Below, in pieces: positions 17,988 through 25,756 of a stretch of DNA of 64,000 nucleotides. Within the stretch, counting starts at the first letter, position 1; every line of letters begins with the position of its first letter. The notes under the pieces are model-generated. The model saw only the letters and a program-made list of their open reading frames with translations. It was not told where the DNA came from and searched no databases. The position numbers and the translations under genes were made by a program. The DNA is from Aridibaculum aurantiacum (GTDB lineage Bacteria; Bacteroidota; Bacteroidia; Chitinophagales; Chitinophagaceae), in assembly GCF_017355875.1 (NCBI RefSeq), contig NZ_JAFEWC010000002.1, forward strand, positions 496,001-560,000, given 5' to 3'.

Positions 17988-20900
17988 ATGCAATTTAATA
18001 GTATCAGCAACAGGTTGTTGATTTTTCTCCTTTTATCTATTACTAGTACTACAATCTTAGCCCAGGTAAATGCAGTAGAGTATGGAAAAAATAGGGTTCA
18101 ACATAAAAAATTCAATTGGAAATTTTACCAGTCTCCCAACTTCAATTCTTACTTCAATCAAGGCGGGCTTGAGCTTGGAAAATTTGTAGCACAAGTAGCC
18201 GAAGAAGAGTTAACCAACATCGAAAACAGCATCGAGTACGGCCTGCAACGTAGGGTAAACATCGTTGTCTACAACAATTACAACGACTATAAAAGCAGCA
18301 ATATTGGTCTGAATACCGAGATCATGAACCCAGGCGGACTTACCAAATTGGTGAATAATAAGATGGTTGTTTATTTTGATGGTAACCATGCTAATCTTCG
18401 CCGGCAGATTCGCCAGGGCATAGCACGCGTACTGCTCGATAACCAACTTTTTGGTGATGATATTGGTGAATTTGCCAGCAACCAGGCCTTGCTCGATCTT
18501 CCGGTTTGGCTCACTGATGGTTATGTAAGTTATATAGCAGAGCCATGGAACACAGAAAAAGATGATGACCTAAAGAGTGCCATATTGAGTGGTAACTATC
18601 GCAACTTTTACCAGTTTGCTTTTGAGCAGCCAATGCTGGCTGGACATGCTTTTTGGTATTACATAGCTGAAGTATACAAAAAGGAAAACGTTCCTTATTT
18701 CCTTTACCTGGCGCGTATCTACAAAAACCTGAATGGTGCTTCGCAGCGTATCACGAAAAAGAAGTTCAAAGAAGTTTTATCAGACTTTATGAGTTTCCAG
18801 GAGGACAAATATTACAAGGATATCCGCCAGCGCCGCAACGTTCCAAAAGGTACAGTATCAGTAACGGAAGAAATCACTCCACGCAAAGACTTCTTTCGTT
18901 TCCAGGCTAACCCTAACCCGCGTAACGTTTCTTACGTAGTGGGTCAGTTTAAAAAGGGAATTTATTCTGTTGGCTACTACGAAAACTTTGAGCTTTCCAA
19001 GACGCTTTTGAAATACGGCGTTCGTTCTTTTAGAAATGAGATAAACCCTAACTATCCGCTGATGGCCTGGGATGGTAAAGGCACTCGTGTAGCCGTTATC
19101 TATTGGGAAGATGGTAAGATCAAAATGTTTGTGTATGATGTTGTAGCTCGTTATAAGAGAGACAAACAGGAGATAGAAGGACTGGACCAGGTGCTGGATG
19201 TACAGTTCATGCTTGACCAGAACACGCTTTTGCTAAGTGCCGTGAAGAATGGACATACTGATATCTATGTTTATAAGATAGAGCAGAACAAACTGGAGCA
19301 ACTTACCAATGATGTTTGGGACGATCTGAATCCTTCTTTTGTGTCATTTCCTAACAAGACAGGTATAGTATTCTCCAGCAACCGTCCTTCACCTGAAGCT
19401 CCAACTGCTGATACTGCTTTGCCAAGTAAGAATAAGTTCAACATTTTCATGCTTGATTATTTTACCAAAAAGCAGGTAACACAGCTTACTGATATGAAGT
19501 TTGGCAATGCAAGTTCGCCAATGCAGTACAATGTGAACCACTTCACCTTTGTAACGGATGAGAATGGTATCGCTAATCGTTGGGCAGGTTTCTTCACTAC
19601 CCAGCGCGAAGGTTTGGATACGCTGTTTTACATAGGTGATGAAATACTAAGAAATCCTTCTGATAAAGAACTTGATTCTACACTGGTAGCATGGCAAAAG
19701 CAAGAGCCTGATAGCATCAGTATGTTCCAGATAACAAAAGACTCTACTTATACATTCCCAATCACCAATTACCAAAGCAGCCTGCTTGAAACACGTATTG
19801 CCGGCGACCGCGGACAGGTGAGCGAGGTGACAAGACAGGGTGATTATAAGTTTTTGTATAAACTAAGGGTTGACTCATTAGCCCTTCGAAACAGGAATAT
19901 CAATGCACGACCAACCGAATTCAGGCGGAAGGAGATGGCAGAGCGAAGGGCGCAGGAAGGTATGACCACCATCGCTCCGCGTCAGGACACTATTCGTAGG
20001 CGCAACGAAGGTTTTGCTACCGAATTCGATGATGATAATCCAAGAACAACTAACCCAACCGCACCGCAGGGTGGTGTAGGGTCTGCTTTACCTTCTGAAA
20101 ATGTACTTCAGCGTTCAAGGCTGTACAATTACAAATTGAAGTTTAACACGGAGCATGTGGTTAGCGGTGTTTCAAACAACGTTCTCATCAACCGCTACCA
20201 GCCGTATGCCGGTGGTTCTGGTCCCATACAGTTAGGAAATGGATCCAACATCAATTTTACATTCCGTGCACAGGTAGCAGATGTAATGGAAGACATTAAG
20301 TTCTATGGTGGCTTCAGGCTGGGAACGAACCTGAGAGATAATGATTACCTGATCGGTTTCCAGAATTTCCGCAGGCGCTTCGATTGGGGCTTGCTTTACT
20401 ACAAGACCAGCAACCGTAATTTTTATGCGCAGATAGCCGGTGGTGGTTTCAATGGTATTTACAATACCCAACTCAACACCAGTCTTTACCAGTTCCAGGG
20501 AAGCTATCCTTTCAACGAGGTGAAAAGCCTGAGAGCTAATATAGGTTACCGCCGCGATAGAACGATCATCAAATCGTTCAATAACCTGGCAGGTTTTCCT
20601 GACCCGGTTGGTTTGTATTACCCGGACCAGCTTACGCAATATGCTATTGGCCGACTTGAATATGTGCATGATAACACCATTAACCCAACGCAAAACATCT
20701 GGAATGGCTTGCGCTACAAGGTGTTCATGGATGTGAATATGCCGGTAAGAGATACGGTGTTCAAAGGAAAGTATACTTACAACTTTGGCTTTGATGCAAG
20801 ACATTACTATCCTATCTATCGCAACTTTATATGGGCTGTAAGGGCCGCAGCAGACTTTAGCTGGGGTAACCAGAAAATGATCTACTTCCTGGGTGGTGCA

Positions 20901-21383
20901 GATGGTTGGATCAGTCCTAAGTTCAACGATGCAAACAGGCCGGCGCAGGATCAGCGTTATGCTTTCCAAACGTTGGCAGTTAATATGCGCGGGTATAACC
21001 AGAATGTTGCAAATGGTAACAACGCCTTTGTAATTAACAGTGAATTGAGGTTGCCGGTTTTCTCAACCTTCTTCAACAGGCCGGTTAACAATGCCTTCCT
21101 TCGCAACTTCCAGTTGGTGCAGTTCGTAGACTTTGGAACCGCATGGAATGGCAAGTACAACAGCATTCAACGCCCTGGCGTTACTTATACCACCAACGAT
21201 CCTAATAATCCTGTTTCTTTACGTGTAAGAGCGGGTGGAGTAGGACCATTTGCAGGTGGGTATGGTTTTGGGGCACGTAGCACTTTATTGGGCTATTTCT
21301 TAAAAGTAGATGCAGGATGGCCAATGAATACCTTCTTTGGCACAAAGCCTATTTTATATCTTGCTCTTGGATTTGATTTCTAA
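17988..21383 (+). CDS. Large outer-membrane protein: degenerate peptidase-MA domain, TolB-like propeller, beta-barrel
   Basis: 1131-residue exported protein with three parts. After a signal peptide (to about residue 26), residues 40-290 resemble the gluzincin Peptidase_MA fold, but the site where HExxH would fall reads Q143-G-I-A-R147, so it should be catalytically dead. Residues about 320-560 contain PD40/TolB-like repeats (PNKTGIVFSSNRPS is a classic blade motif). The last ~400 residues are alternating aromatic/polar strands ending in ...ALGFDF, a terminal Phe typical of outer-membrane barrels and similar to the surface-antigen (Omp85-like) family. A strong terminator follows. The function is unknown; the layout suggests a surface or envelope scaffold. 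Confidence 0.78.
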   Translation: MQFNSISNRLLIFLLLSITSTTILAQVNAVEYGKNRVQHKKFNWKFYQSPNFNSYFNQGGLELGKFVAQVAEEELTNIENSIEYGLQRRVNIVVYNNYNDYKSSNIGLNTEIMNPGGLTKLVNNKMVVYFDGNHANLRRQIRQGIARVLLDNQLFGDDIGEFASNQALLDLPVWLTDGYVSYIAEPWNTEKDDDLKSAILSGNYRNFYQFAFEQPMLAGHAFWYYIAEVYKKENVPYFLYLARIYKNLNGASQRITKKKFKEVLSDFMSFQEDKYYKDIRQRRNVPKGTVSVTEEITPRKDFFRFQANPNPRNVSYVVGQFKKGIYSVGYYENFELSKTLLKYGVRSFRNEINPNYPLMAWDGKGTRVAVIYWEDGKIKMFVYDVVARYKRDKQEIEGLDQVLDVQFMLDQNTLLLSAVKNGHTDIYVYKIEQNKLEQLTNDVWDDLNPSFVSFPNKTGIVFSSNRPSPEAPTADTALPSKNKFNIFMLDYFTKKQVTQLTDMKFGNASSPMQYNVNHFTFVTDENGIANRWAGFFTTQREGLDTLFYIGDEILRNPSDKELDSTLVAWQKQEPDSISMFQITKDSTYTFPITNYQSSLLETRIAGDRGQVSEVTRQGDYKFLYKLRVDSLALRNRNINARPTEFRRKEMAERRAQEGMTTIAPRQDTIRRRNEGFATEFDDDNPRTTNPTAPQGGVGSALPSENVLQRSRLYNYKLKFNTEHVVSGVSNNVLINRYQPYAGGSGPIQLGNGSNINFTFRAQVADVMEDIKFYGGFRLGTNLRDNDYLIGFQNFRRRFDWGLLYYKTSNRNFYAQIAGGGFNGIYNTQLNTSLYQFQGSYPFNEVKSLRANIGYRRDRTIIKSFNNLAGFPDPVGLYYPDQLTQYAIGRLEYVHDNTINPTQNIWNGLRYKVFMDVNMPVRDTVFKGKYTYNFGFDARHYYPIYRNFIWAVRAAADFSWGNQKMIYFLGGADGWISPKFNDANRPAQDQRYAFQTLAVNMRGYNQNVANGNNAFVINSELRLPVFSTFFNRPVNNAFLRNFQLVQFVDFGTAWNGKYNSIQRPGVTYTTNDPNNPVSLRVRAGGVGPFAGGYGFGARSTLLGYFLKVDAGWPMNTFFGTKPILYLALGFDF

Positions 21384-21403
21384 AAAAGAGATTACTGGAT
21401 AAT

Positions 21404-21436
21404 AAAAGAACCCGGCCACAAGCCGGGTTCTTTTTT
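21404..21436 (+). terminator. Rho-independent terminator
   Basis: 9-bp GC-rich stem GAACCCGGC / GCCGGGTTC, 5-nt loop, then six T. It ends transcription of the TolB-like/barrel gene. Confidence 0.95.
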
Positions 21437-21447
21437 GCCGAATTAAT

Positions 21448-21545
21448 TAGAAGTACCGCTGATCATCATTCCTGGCGTACTCTAAGGATTGTAACCCCCC
21501 AATCCATGTAAATTCAAGTTCCAGGAACTCCGAGTGGTACTTCTA
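21448..21545. other. 98-nt structured intergenic element closed by a 13-bp stem
   Basis: The ends pair as TAGAAGTACCGCT (21448-21460) with AGTGGTACTTCTA (21533-21545): 13 bp including one G-U. Two smaller hairpins lie inside: GGATTG/CAATCC (21486-21506) and AGTTC/GAACT near 21517-21529. It could be a small structured RNA, a palindromic repeat unit or a remnant of a miniature transposable element. It follows a terminator, so read-through from the left gene is not the reason for it. No match to a known RNA class is recognised by eye. Confidence 0.4.
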
Positions 21546-21630
21546 CCCAATTATCTGAAAAAATTTTGCCATCTATTATTTGCCCAATATTTTCTTGTTC
21601 CCGAATTCATAAATGGGAGGAAAAGCCGAA

Positions 21631-22698
21631 TTATTTATCCAATTTCTTTTGTAAAACCTTTTCAAATCTTTTCACATCTGCATCAGGATAAATGGGAGTA
21701 CCAGAAATAACATGATCCGCTAATTGTTTGGCAAAAAATGGAGCTAGTGAACATCCTTTTGTACCCATTCCATTAAGAATTCCAATACAATTATTGGCAG
21801 GATGAAGCCCAACAAATGGCCGTCTTTCCATATTAGCAGGCCTGTCTGCAGCAATGTGATCTACTATGGAAAAAGGTATTTTTAAAAAACGCTGTAAAAA
21901 CGACTGACACCGTTCTTTAAATTCTTTTGTAGGTAAGAGATCTTCAAATTTCCACTCATAACTTGAACCTACCCAAAACAATTCTTTTTCCCAGGGCACA
22001 ATGGAAAATCCATTTTTATAAATAGAATTTGTTGGTAAACCGGGAGTGGAAACAATAAGCGCCTCACCCTTCATATGTGAGTATGGAAGCTGGTAGAAAA
22101 ATGGATTATTAAATCCTGCTGCACCCTCACAAAAGAAGATCTTTTTGGCTTTTATATTATCATAAGAAACAAAGCCTTCATGTGTGGTTAATTTTTTAAA
22201 AGAGAAATTATCTGCCAGTAGTTGATTTTTCTCAACCAACTTTTTACGCCATTCACGTAGCATGGTATTCAGGTCTACCAGCAGGCAGGGGCTGATTTCA
22301 CCAATGGTATAAGGATAATGAAATATATTTTTCCAGTGATCGGTTTCTGTATTTATATGCAAGTAACCAGGTTCCTCCGTAGATCTTTTTTCAAAAGCTT
22401 CCTGCATTTGCAGCGTTGGATGAAAATCTAATACGCGGGTAGTTGAAATAATATCATGTTCTATGAAATCACCTAGTTCCTTATAAGCACTTTCTGCAAA
22501 AGGTAACAATTCTTCAATTCGCCATGTTCGTACTATTCTTCTTCCGGTAACAGGATTGATAACGCCGCTTGCTACCTTGCTAGCTGTTGATGGTTTATCC
22601 TCATCAATTACTAGTATTTTCTTTTCGGCTTTTTGCAGATAATAACTAAGCCATGTGCCACAGAGTCCCTGGCCAACAATTATGTAATCAACATCCAT
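21631..22698 (-). CDS. FAD-dependent oxidoreductase of the DAO (glycine/D-amino-acid oxidase) family
   Basis: 355-residue flavoprotein. The FAD-binding motif is near the N-terminus (VDYIIVGQGLCGTW) with the acidic end of the second strand at VIDED, then the DAO-family signature SKVASGVINPVTGRR. The C-terminal FAD contact is the GILNGMGTKGCSLAPFFA segment. Relatives include glycine oxidase (ThiO) and the FAD half of MnmC; the tRNA-modifying partner domain of MnmC is absent. The substrate is unknown. Its start codon lies only 12 nt after an intrinsic terminator on the same strand, so its expression may be attenuated, or the terminator belongs to a small RNA. Confidence 0.85.
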   Translation of the reverse strand: MDVDYIIVGQGLCGTWLSYYLQKAEKKILVIDEDKPSTASKVASGVINPVTGRRIVRTWRIEELLPFAESAYKELGDFIEHDIISTTRVLDFHPTLQMQEAFEKRSTEEPGYLHINTETDHWKNIFHYPYTIGEISPCLLVDLNTMLREWRKKLVEKNQLLADNFSFKKLTTHEGFVSYDNIKAKKIFFCEGAAGFNNPFFYQLPYSHMKGEALIVSTPGLPTNSIYKNGFSIVPWEKELFWVGSSYEWKFEDLLPTKEFKERCQSFLQRFLKIPFSIVDHIAADRPANMERRPFVGLHPANNCIGILNGMGTKGCSLAPFFAKQLADHVISGTPIYPDADVKRFEKVLQKKLDK

Positions 22699-22710
22699 AT
22701 TGTAAAGAAA

Positions 22711-22752
22711 AGGAAATAAAAAAAGCTCACAGCCATTGTTAGGCTATGAGCT
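22711..22752 (-). terminator. Intrinsic terminator directly upstream of the DAO-family gene start
   Basis: On the minus strand an 11-position stem (AGCTCATAGCC with GGCTGTGAGCT, one mismatch) with a 7-nt loop is followed by seven T. It ends 12 nt before the ATG at 22698. Confidence 0.7.
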
Positions 22753-22873
22753 AGAACCCCCATGCATCAAAGCATTAAATATGTTGGTACAATGTCGTTA
22801 GAAGCGGCAATCTCCAATTATTTCCTGCATCTGCAAATACCTATTAAGGAGTATTTTTTAATCTAATTTTTAT
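22711..22873 (-). ncRNA. Candidate small RNA or attenuator leader
   Basis: The 304-bp gap between the terminator-bearing sucD and the DAO-family gene has no coding frame. It ends with the intrinsic terminator at 22711-22752. A TATCTTTT sequence on the minus strand near 22878-22885 is one base off the -7 element. If used, it would give a transcript of about 160 nt. Inside are possible hairpins AATACT/GGTATT (22842-22861) and ATGC/GCAT. A CATTGT segment near 22785 could pair with ACAATG in the terminator loop as an antiterminator. The boundaries are approximate; the 5' end is a guess. Confidence 0.3.
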
Positions 22874-22964
22874 CTGAAGAAAAGATACAGGGATCGTTTG
22901 TGGAAACACCATAGGAAGGAGTGGAACAGGTCTAGCTAAAGCAGAATTTGTTGCTGATTACCTG

Positions 22965-22997
22965 TAAATAAAAACCCGGCGTTTTAGCCGGGTTTTT
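22965..22997 (-). terminator. Rho-independent terminator of sucD
   Basis: 11-bp stem (AAAAACCCGGC / GCCGGGTTTTT on the plus strand) with a 6-nt loop. On the minus strand it ends in a T-run, 6 bp after the sucD stop. Confidence 0.93.
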
Positions 22998-23002
22998 ATT
23001 GA

Positions 23003-23875
23003 TTATTTGTTTAGCGCCTGTGCCATTGTTTTACCAATGTCAGCCGGGCTATCTACTACATGAATTCCGCATTCGCGCATGATCTTCATTTTAGCAGCTG
23101 CTGTATCGTCAGCGCCACCTATTATAGCACCTGCGTGTCCCATTCTGCGTCCTGGAGGCGCAGTTTGGCCAGCAATAAAGCCAACTACAGGTTTGGTTCC
23201 ATTTTCTTTTATCCAATTGGCAGCTTCTGCTTCCATACCACCACCTATCTCACCAATCATGATGATACCATCAGTTTCAGGATCATTCATCAATAGTTCA
23301 ACTGCTTCTTTGGTAGTAGTACCAATGATAGGATCACCACCAATACCAATTGCAGTGCTTATACCCAATCCTGCTTTTACAGTTTGGTCAGCAGCTTCGT
23401 AGGTAAGTGTACCCGATTTTGAAACAATACCAATTCTTCCTGGTTTGAAGATAAAGCCAGGCATGATACCAACTTTTGCTTCGTCGGCAGTGATAACACC
23501 AGGACAGTTTGGCCCGATCAGGCGGGTTTGCCTGCCTTTCAGGTAGTTCTTTACTTTCACCATATCCTGCACAGGTATTCCTTCTGTTATACATACCACA
23601 AGGGCTATACCTGCATCAGATGATTCCATAATAGCATCAGCAGCAAACGCCGGTGGAACAAAGATGATACTTACATCGGCGCCAGTTTGCTTTACAGCTT
23701 CAGCCACAGTATTGAAGATAGGACGGTCTAAATGTGTATTGCCACCTTTGCCTGGAGTAACGCCACCTACTACATTGGTGCCGTATTCTATCATTTGTGT
23801 TGCATGGAAAGTACCCTCCGTTCCGGTAAAACCCTGTACAATTATTTTAGAGTTTTTGTTTACTAATACACTCAT
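23003..23875 (-). CDS. sucD: Succinyl-CoA ligase, alpha subunit
   Basis: Alpha subunit of the TCA-cycle enzyme that converts succinyl-CoA to succinate with substrate-level phosphorylation. The N-terminal CoA-binding Rossmann domain starts [29 protein letters not shown] follows, and the phosphorylated catalytic histidine is H247 in [10 protein letters not shown]. 290 residues is the normal size. No beta subunit (sucC) is adjacent, and a strong terminator closes the gene, so it is monocistronic. A perfect-arm palindrome lies between its probable -7 element and the start codon. Confidence 0.98.
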   Translation of the reverse strand: MSVLVNKNSKIIVQGFTGTEGTFHATQMIEYGTNVVGGVTPGKGGNTHLDRPIFNTVAEAVKQTGADVSIIFVPPAFAADAIMESSDAGIALVVCITEGIPVQDMVKVKNYLKGRQTRLIGPNCPGVITADEAKVGIMPGFIFKPGRIGIVSKSGTLTYEAADQTVKAGLGISTAIGIGGDPIIGTTTKEAVELLMNDPETDGIIMIGEIGGGMEAEAANWIKENGTKPVVGFIAGQTAPPGRRMGHAGAIIGGADDTAAAKMKIMRECGIHVVDSPADIGKTMAQALNK

Positions 23876-23897
23876 AGTATATATTGATATGGTTTAA

Positions 23898-23915
23898 TCC
23901 CGATATGTATCGGGA
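23898..23915. promoter_or_regulatory. Palindrome in the sucD 5' region
   Basis: TCCCGATA / TATCGGGA arms (8 bp) separated by 2 nt, just downstream of the -7 element and thus at the transcription start. It could be an operator, a 5'-UTR hairpin or a short dispersed palindromic repeat. Confidence 0.5.
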
Positions 23916-23918
23916 CCG

Positions 23919-23926
23919 CAAAAATA
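23919..23926 (-). promoter_or_regulatory. Candidate -7 promoter element for sucD
   Basis: Reads TATTTTTG on the minus strand, an exact TAnnTTTG match, about 43 nt from the start codon. No clear TTTG lies at the -33 position. Confidence 0.5.
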
Positions 23927-24094
23927 AGGGAATGGAAGAAGTTTGTGTAGGTTAGGTAAACCTTTTACGATAAAACCCTTATAGAAGAGAAAAAATTACA
24001 ACTCATAGAAGGAAATAAGGCTATTACTCGCTTGGTAGCTCTAATCAATAATGAAGGAAACTTTTACAAAAAGGAAGAGTTCAGCAAGGAAGAA

Positions 24095-24877
24095 CTATCG
24101 GCTGTTACCGTCTTTGTCATCAATCATTCGCATCTGCTTGGCATCCTGCAAAAAGTCAGATGCAAAAATGAAATCGTTCAGCTTTTCATCTTTACTATAA
24201 ATGATCTCCTGGTTTGAACCTTCCCATTGCTTGTGACCGTAATACATGTAAATGATCTTGTCGCCTATCTCCATCACACTGTTCATGTCGTGCGTGTTGA
24301 TAACGGTTGTGATATTGTATTCGCGGGTAAGGTCTTGAATGAGCTTATCAATTACCAAAGAAGTTTGAGGATCAAGTCCTGAATTTGGTTCGTCGCAAAA
24401 CAGGTATTTAGGATTTAGTACAATAGAACGAGCAATACCCACTCTTTTCTTCATACCGCCACTTATTTCAGCAGGAAACTTTTTGTTAGCCCCTTCCATA
24501 TTTACCCTTGCAAGTACTTCATTTACCTTTTTTATCTTTTCGCGGTGGCGCAGGTTGGTAAACATATCGAGCGGGAACCTGATATTTTGCTCCACGGTCA
24601 TACTGTCAAACAAAGCAGATCCCTGGAACAGCATTCCAATTTTTTGACGCAGTTGCTTTCGTTCTTCAACGGAGATTTCGGTAAGGCTTTGCCCGTCGTA
24701 TAGAATTTGGCCAAGGTCGGGAGCAAAAAGTCCTACCAGGCATTTCATCAAAACAGTTTTGCCACTTCCGCTTGCTCCAATGATCAGGTTGCATTTGCCT
24801 GTTTCAAATACCAGGTTTACATCGTGAAGAATAGTCTTTTCGGCAAAACTTTTCTTTAAATTCTTAGTTTCTATCAT
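24095..24877 (-). CDS. mlaF: ABC transporter ATP-binding protein, MlaF-like
   Basis: Cytoplasmic ATPase of the Mla/MCE phospholipid transport system, which moves lipids between the inner and outer membranes. Walker A GASGSGKT is at 34-41, the signature is EISGGMKKRV, and Walker B is YLFCDEPNSGLDP, the SGLDP context being characteristic of MlaF/Ttg2A. 260 residues is normal. It follows the MlaE-like permease by 124 bp on the same strand. The usual third gene, the substrate-binding MlaD (MCE domain), is not next to it. Confidence 0.9.
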   Translation of the reverse strand: MIETKNLKKSFAEKTILHDVNLVFETGKCNLIIGASGSGKTVLMKCLVGLFAPDLGQILYDGQSLTEISVEERKQLRQKIGMLFQGSALFDSMTVEQNIRFPLDMFTNLRHREKIKKVNEVLARVNMEGANKKFPAEISGGMKKRVGIARSIVLNPKYLFCDEPNSGLDPQTSLVIDKLIQDLTREYNITTVINTHDMNSVMEIGDKIIYMYYGHKQWEGSNQEIIYSKDEKLNDFIFASDFLQDAKQMRMIDDKDGNSR

Positions 24878-25001
24878 TGAAGCCTCTGCAGGAGTATTTG
24901 AGTTGTAAGTTATAAATTCTTATGCCAGTAACTTATATTTTGCCTAAGCATAATCACTTGTTTAAAACGGCTGGCGGCTGATGGTTTTCTATTTAAACAG
25001 G

Positions 25002-25739
25002 CTACAATAGTAAGGCAGCCAAAGCGTAATCGCAGATGAGAATGAGGATACAACTTACCACCACCGAGGTAGTACTTGATCTGCCTATTTCCAAAGCACC
25101 ACCACTTACATTGTATCCATAGTATGCCGAAACACTGCTGATCAAAAAAGCAAAAGTGTAAGCTTTCATTAAAGCCACAAATACATTGTAAGGTTCAAAG
25201 TTTTGTCTTAAGCCAATATCGAAGATTTCGGAAGAAAGAATGCCTGTAAGTGAAGCTGCCATCCGTCCACCCCAAATACCCAGGAAAGCAGAAAGTACAA
25301 TCAGGCACGGGATCATTACCAAAGCAGCAATGATCTTAGGCATTACCAGGTAAGCCTTTGTATTGATACCCATGATCTCCAAAGCATCTATCTGTTCGCT
25401 GATGCGCATATTGCCCAGTTCACTGGCTACTTTACTTCCTATTACACCGGCAAGTACTATACTTACCACCGTTGGCGAAAGTTCCAGTATCATACTGTCT
25501 CTTACAATTTGTGCAATGGTGCTGGCTGGTACCAGTGGACTTACCAGCTGGTAAGCTGTTTGAACTGTAGTAACACCACCAAGGAAAACTGAAATGATAA
25601 TAACAATGGGAAGAGAGCCTATGCCTATTTCCACGCATTGGTGCATAAACTCTTTCCAATATTCTTTGGTGTTCTCAGGGCGTGTAAACATGCCTTTCAG
25701 CATAAGCAGGTATTCACCAAACTTTGTAAAAAACTTCAT
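25002..25739 (-). CDS. mlaE: MlaE-like ABC permease (MCE system)
   Basis: 245-residue permease of the MlaE/YrbE family with about five membrane segments. The conserved core is visible: VIIISVFLGGVTTVQTAYQL, the REL-like segment RDSMILELSPTVVSIVLAGVIGSKVASELGNM, and TEQIDAL-type SEQIDALEIMGINTKAYLVMP. It pairs with the MlaF-like ATPase downstream to drive lipid transfer. It starts 17 bp after the malic enzyme stop, so the three genes probably form one transcript. Confidence 0.92.
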   Translation of the reverse strand: MKFFTKFGEYLLMLKGMFTRPENTKEYWKEFMHQCVEIGIGSLPIVIIISVFLGGVTTVQTAYQLVSPLVPASTIAQIVRDSMILELSPTVVSIVLAGVIGSKVASELGNMRISEQIDALEIMGINTKAYLVMPKIIAALVMIPCLIVLSAFLGIWGGRMAASLTGILSSEIFDIGLRQNFEPYNVFVALMKAYTFAFLISSVSAYYGYNVSGGALEIGRSSTTSVVVSCILILICDYALAALLL

Positions 25740-25756
25740 TTAAAGTATGTATGCTT

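Noticed and set aside
23958-24217. Plus-strand open frame opposite the end of mlaF that reads as a plausible Lys/Glu-rich peptide (IEEKKLQLIEGNKAITRL...)
   Set aside because: It has no ATG start in the protein-like part, overlaps the well-supported mlaF gene on the other strand, and its composition fits a purine-rich intergenic stretch.
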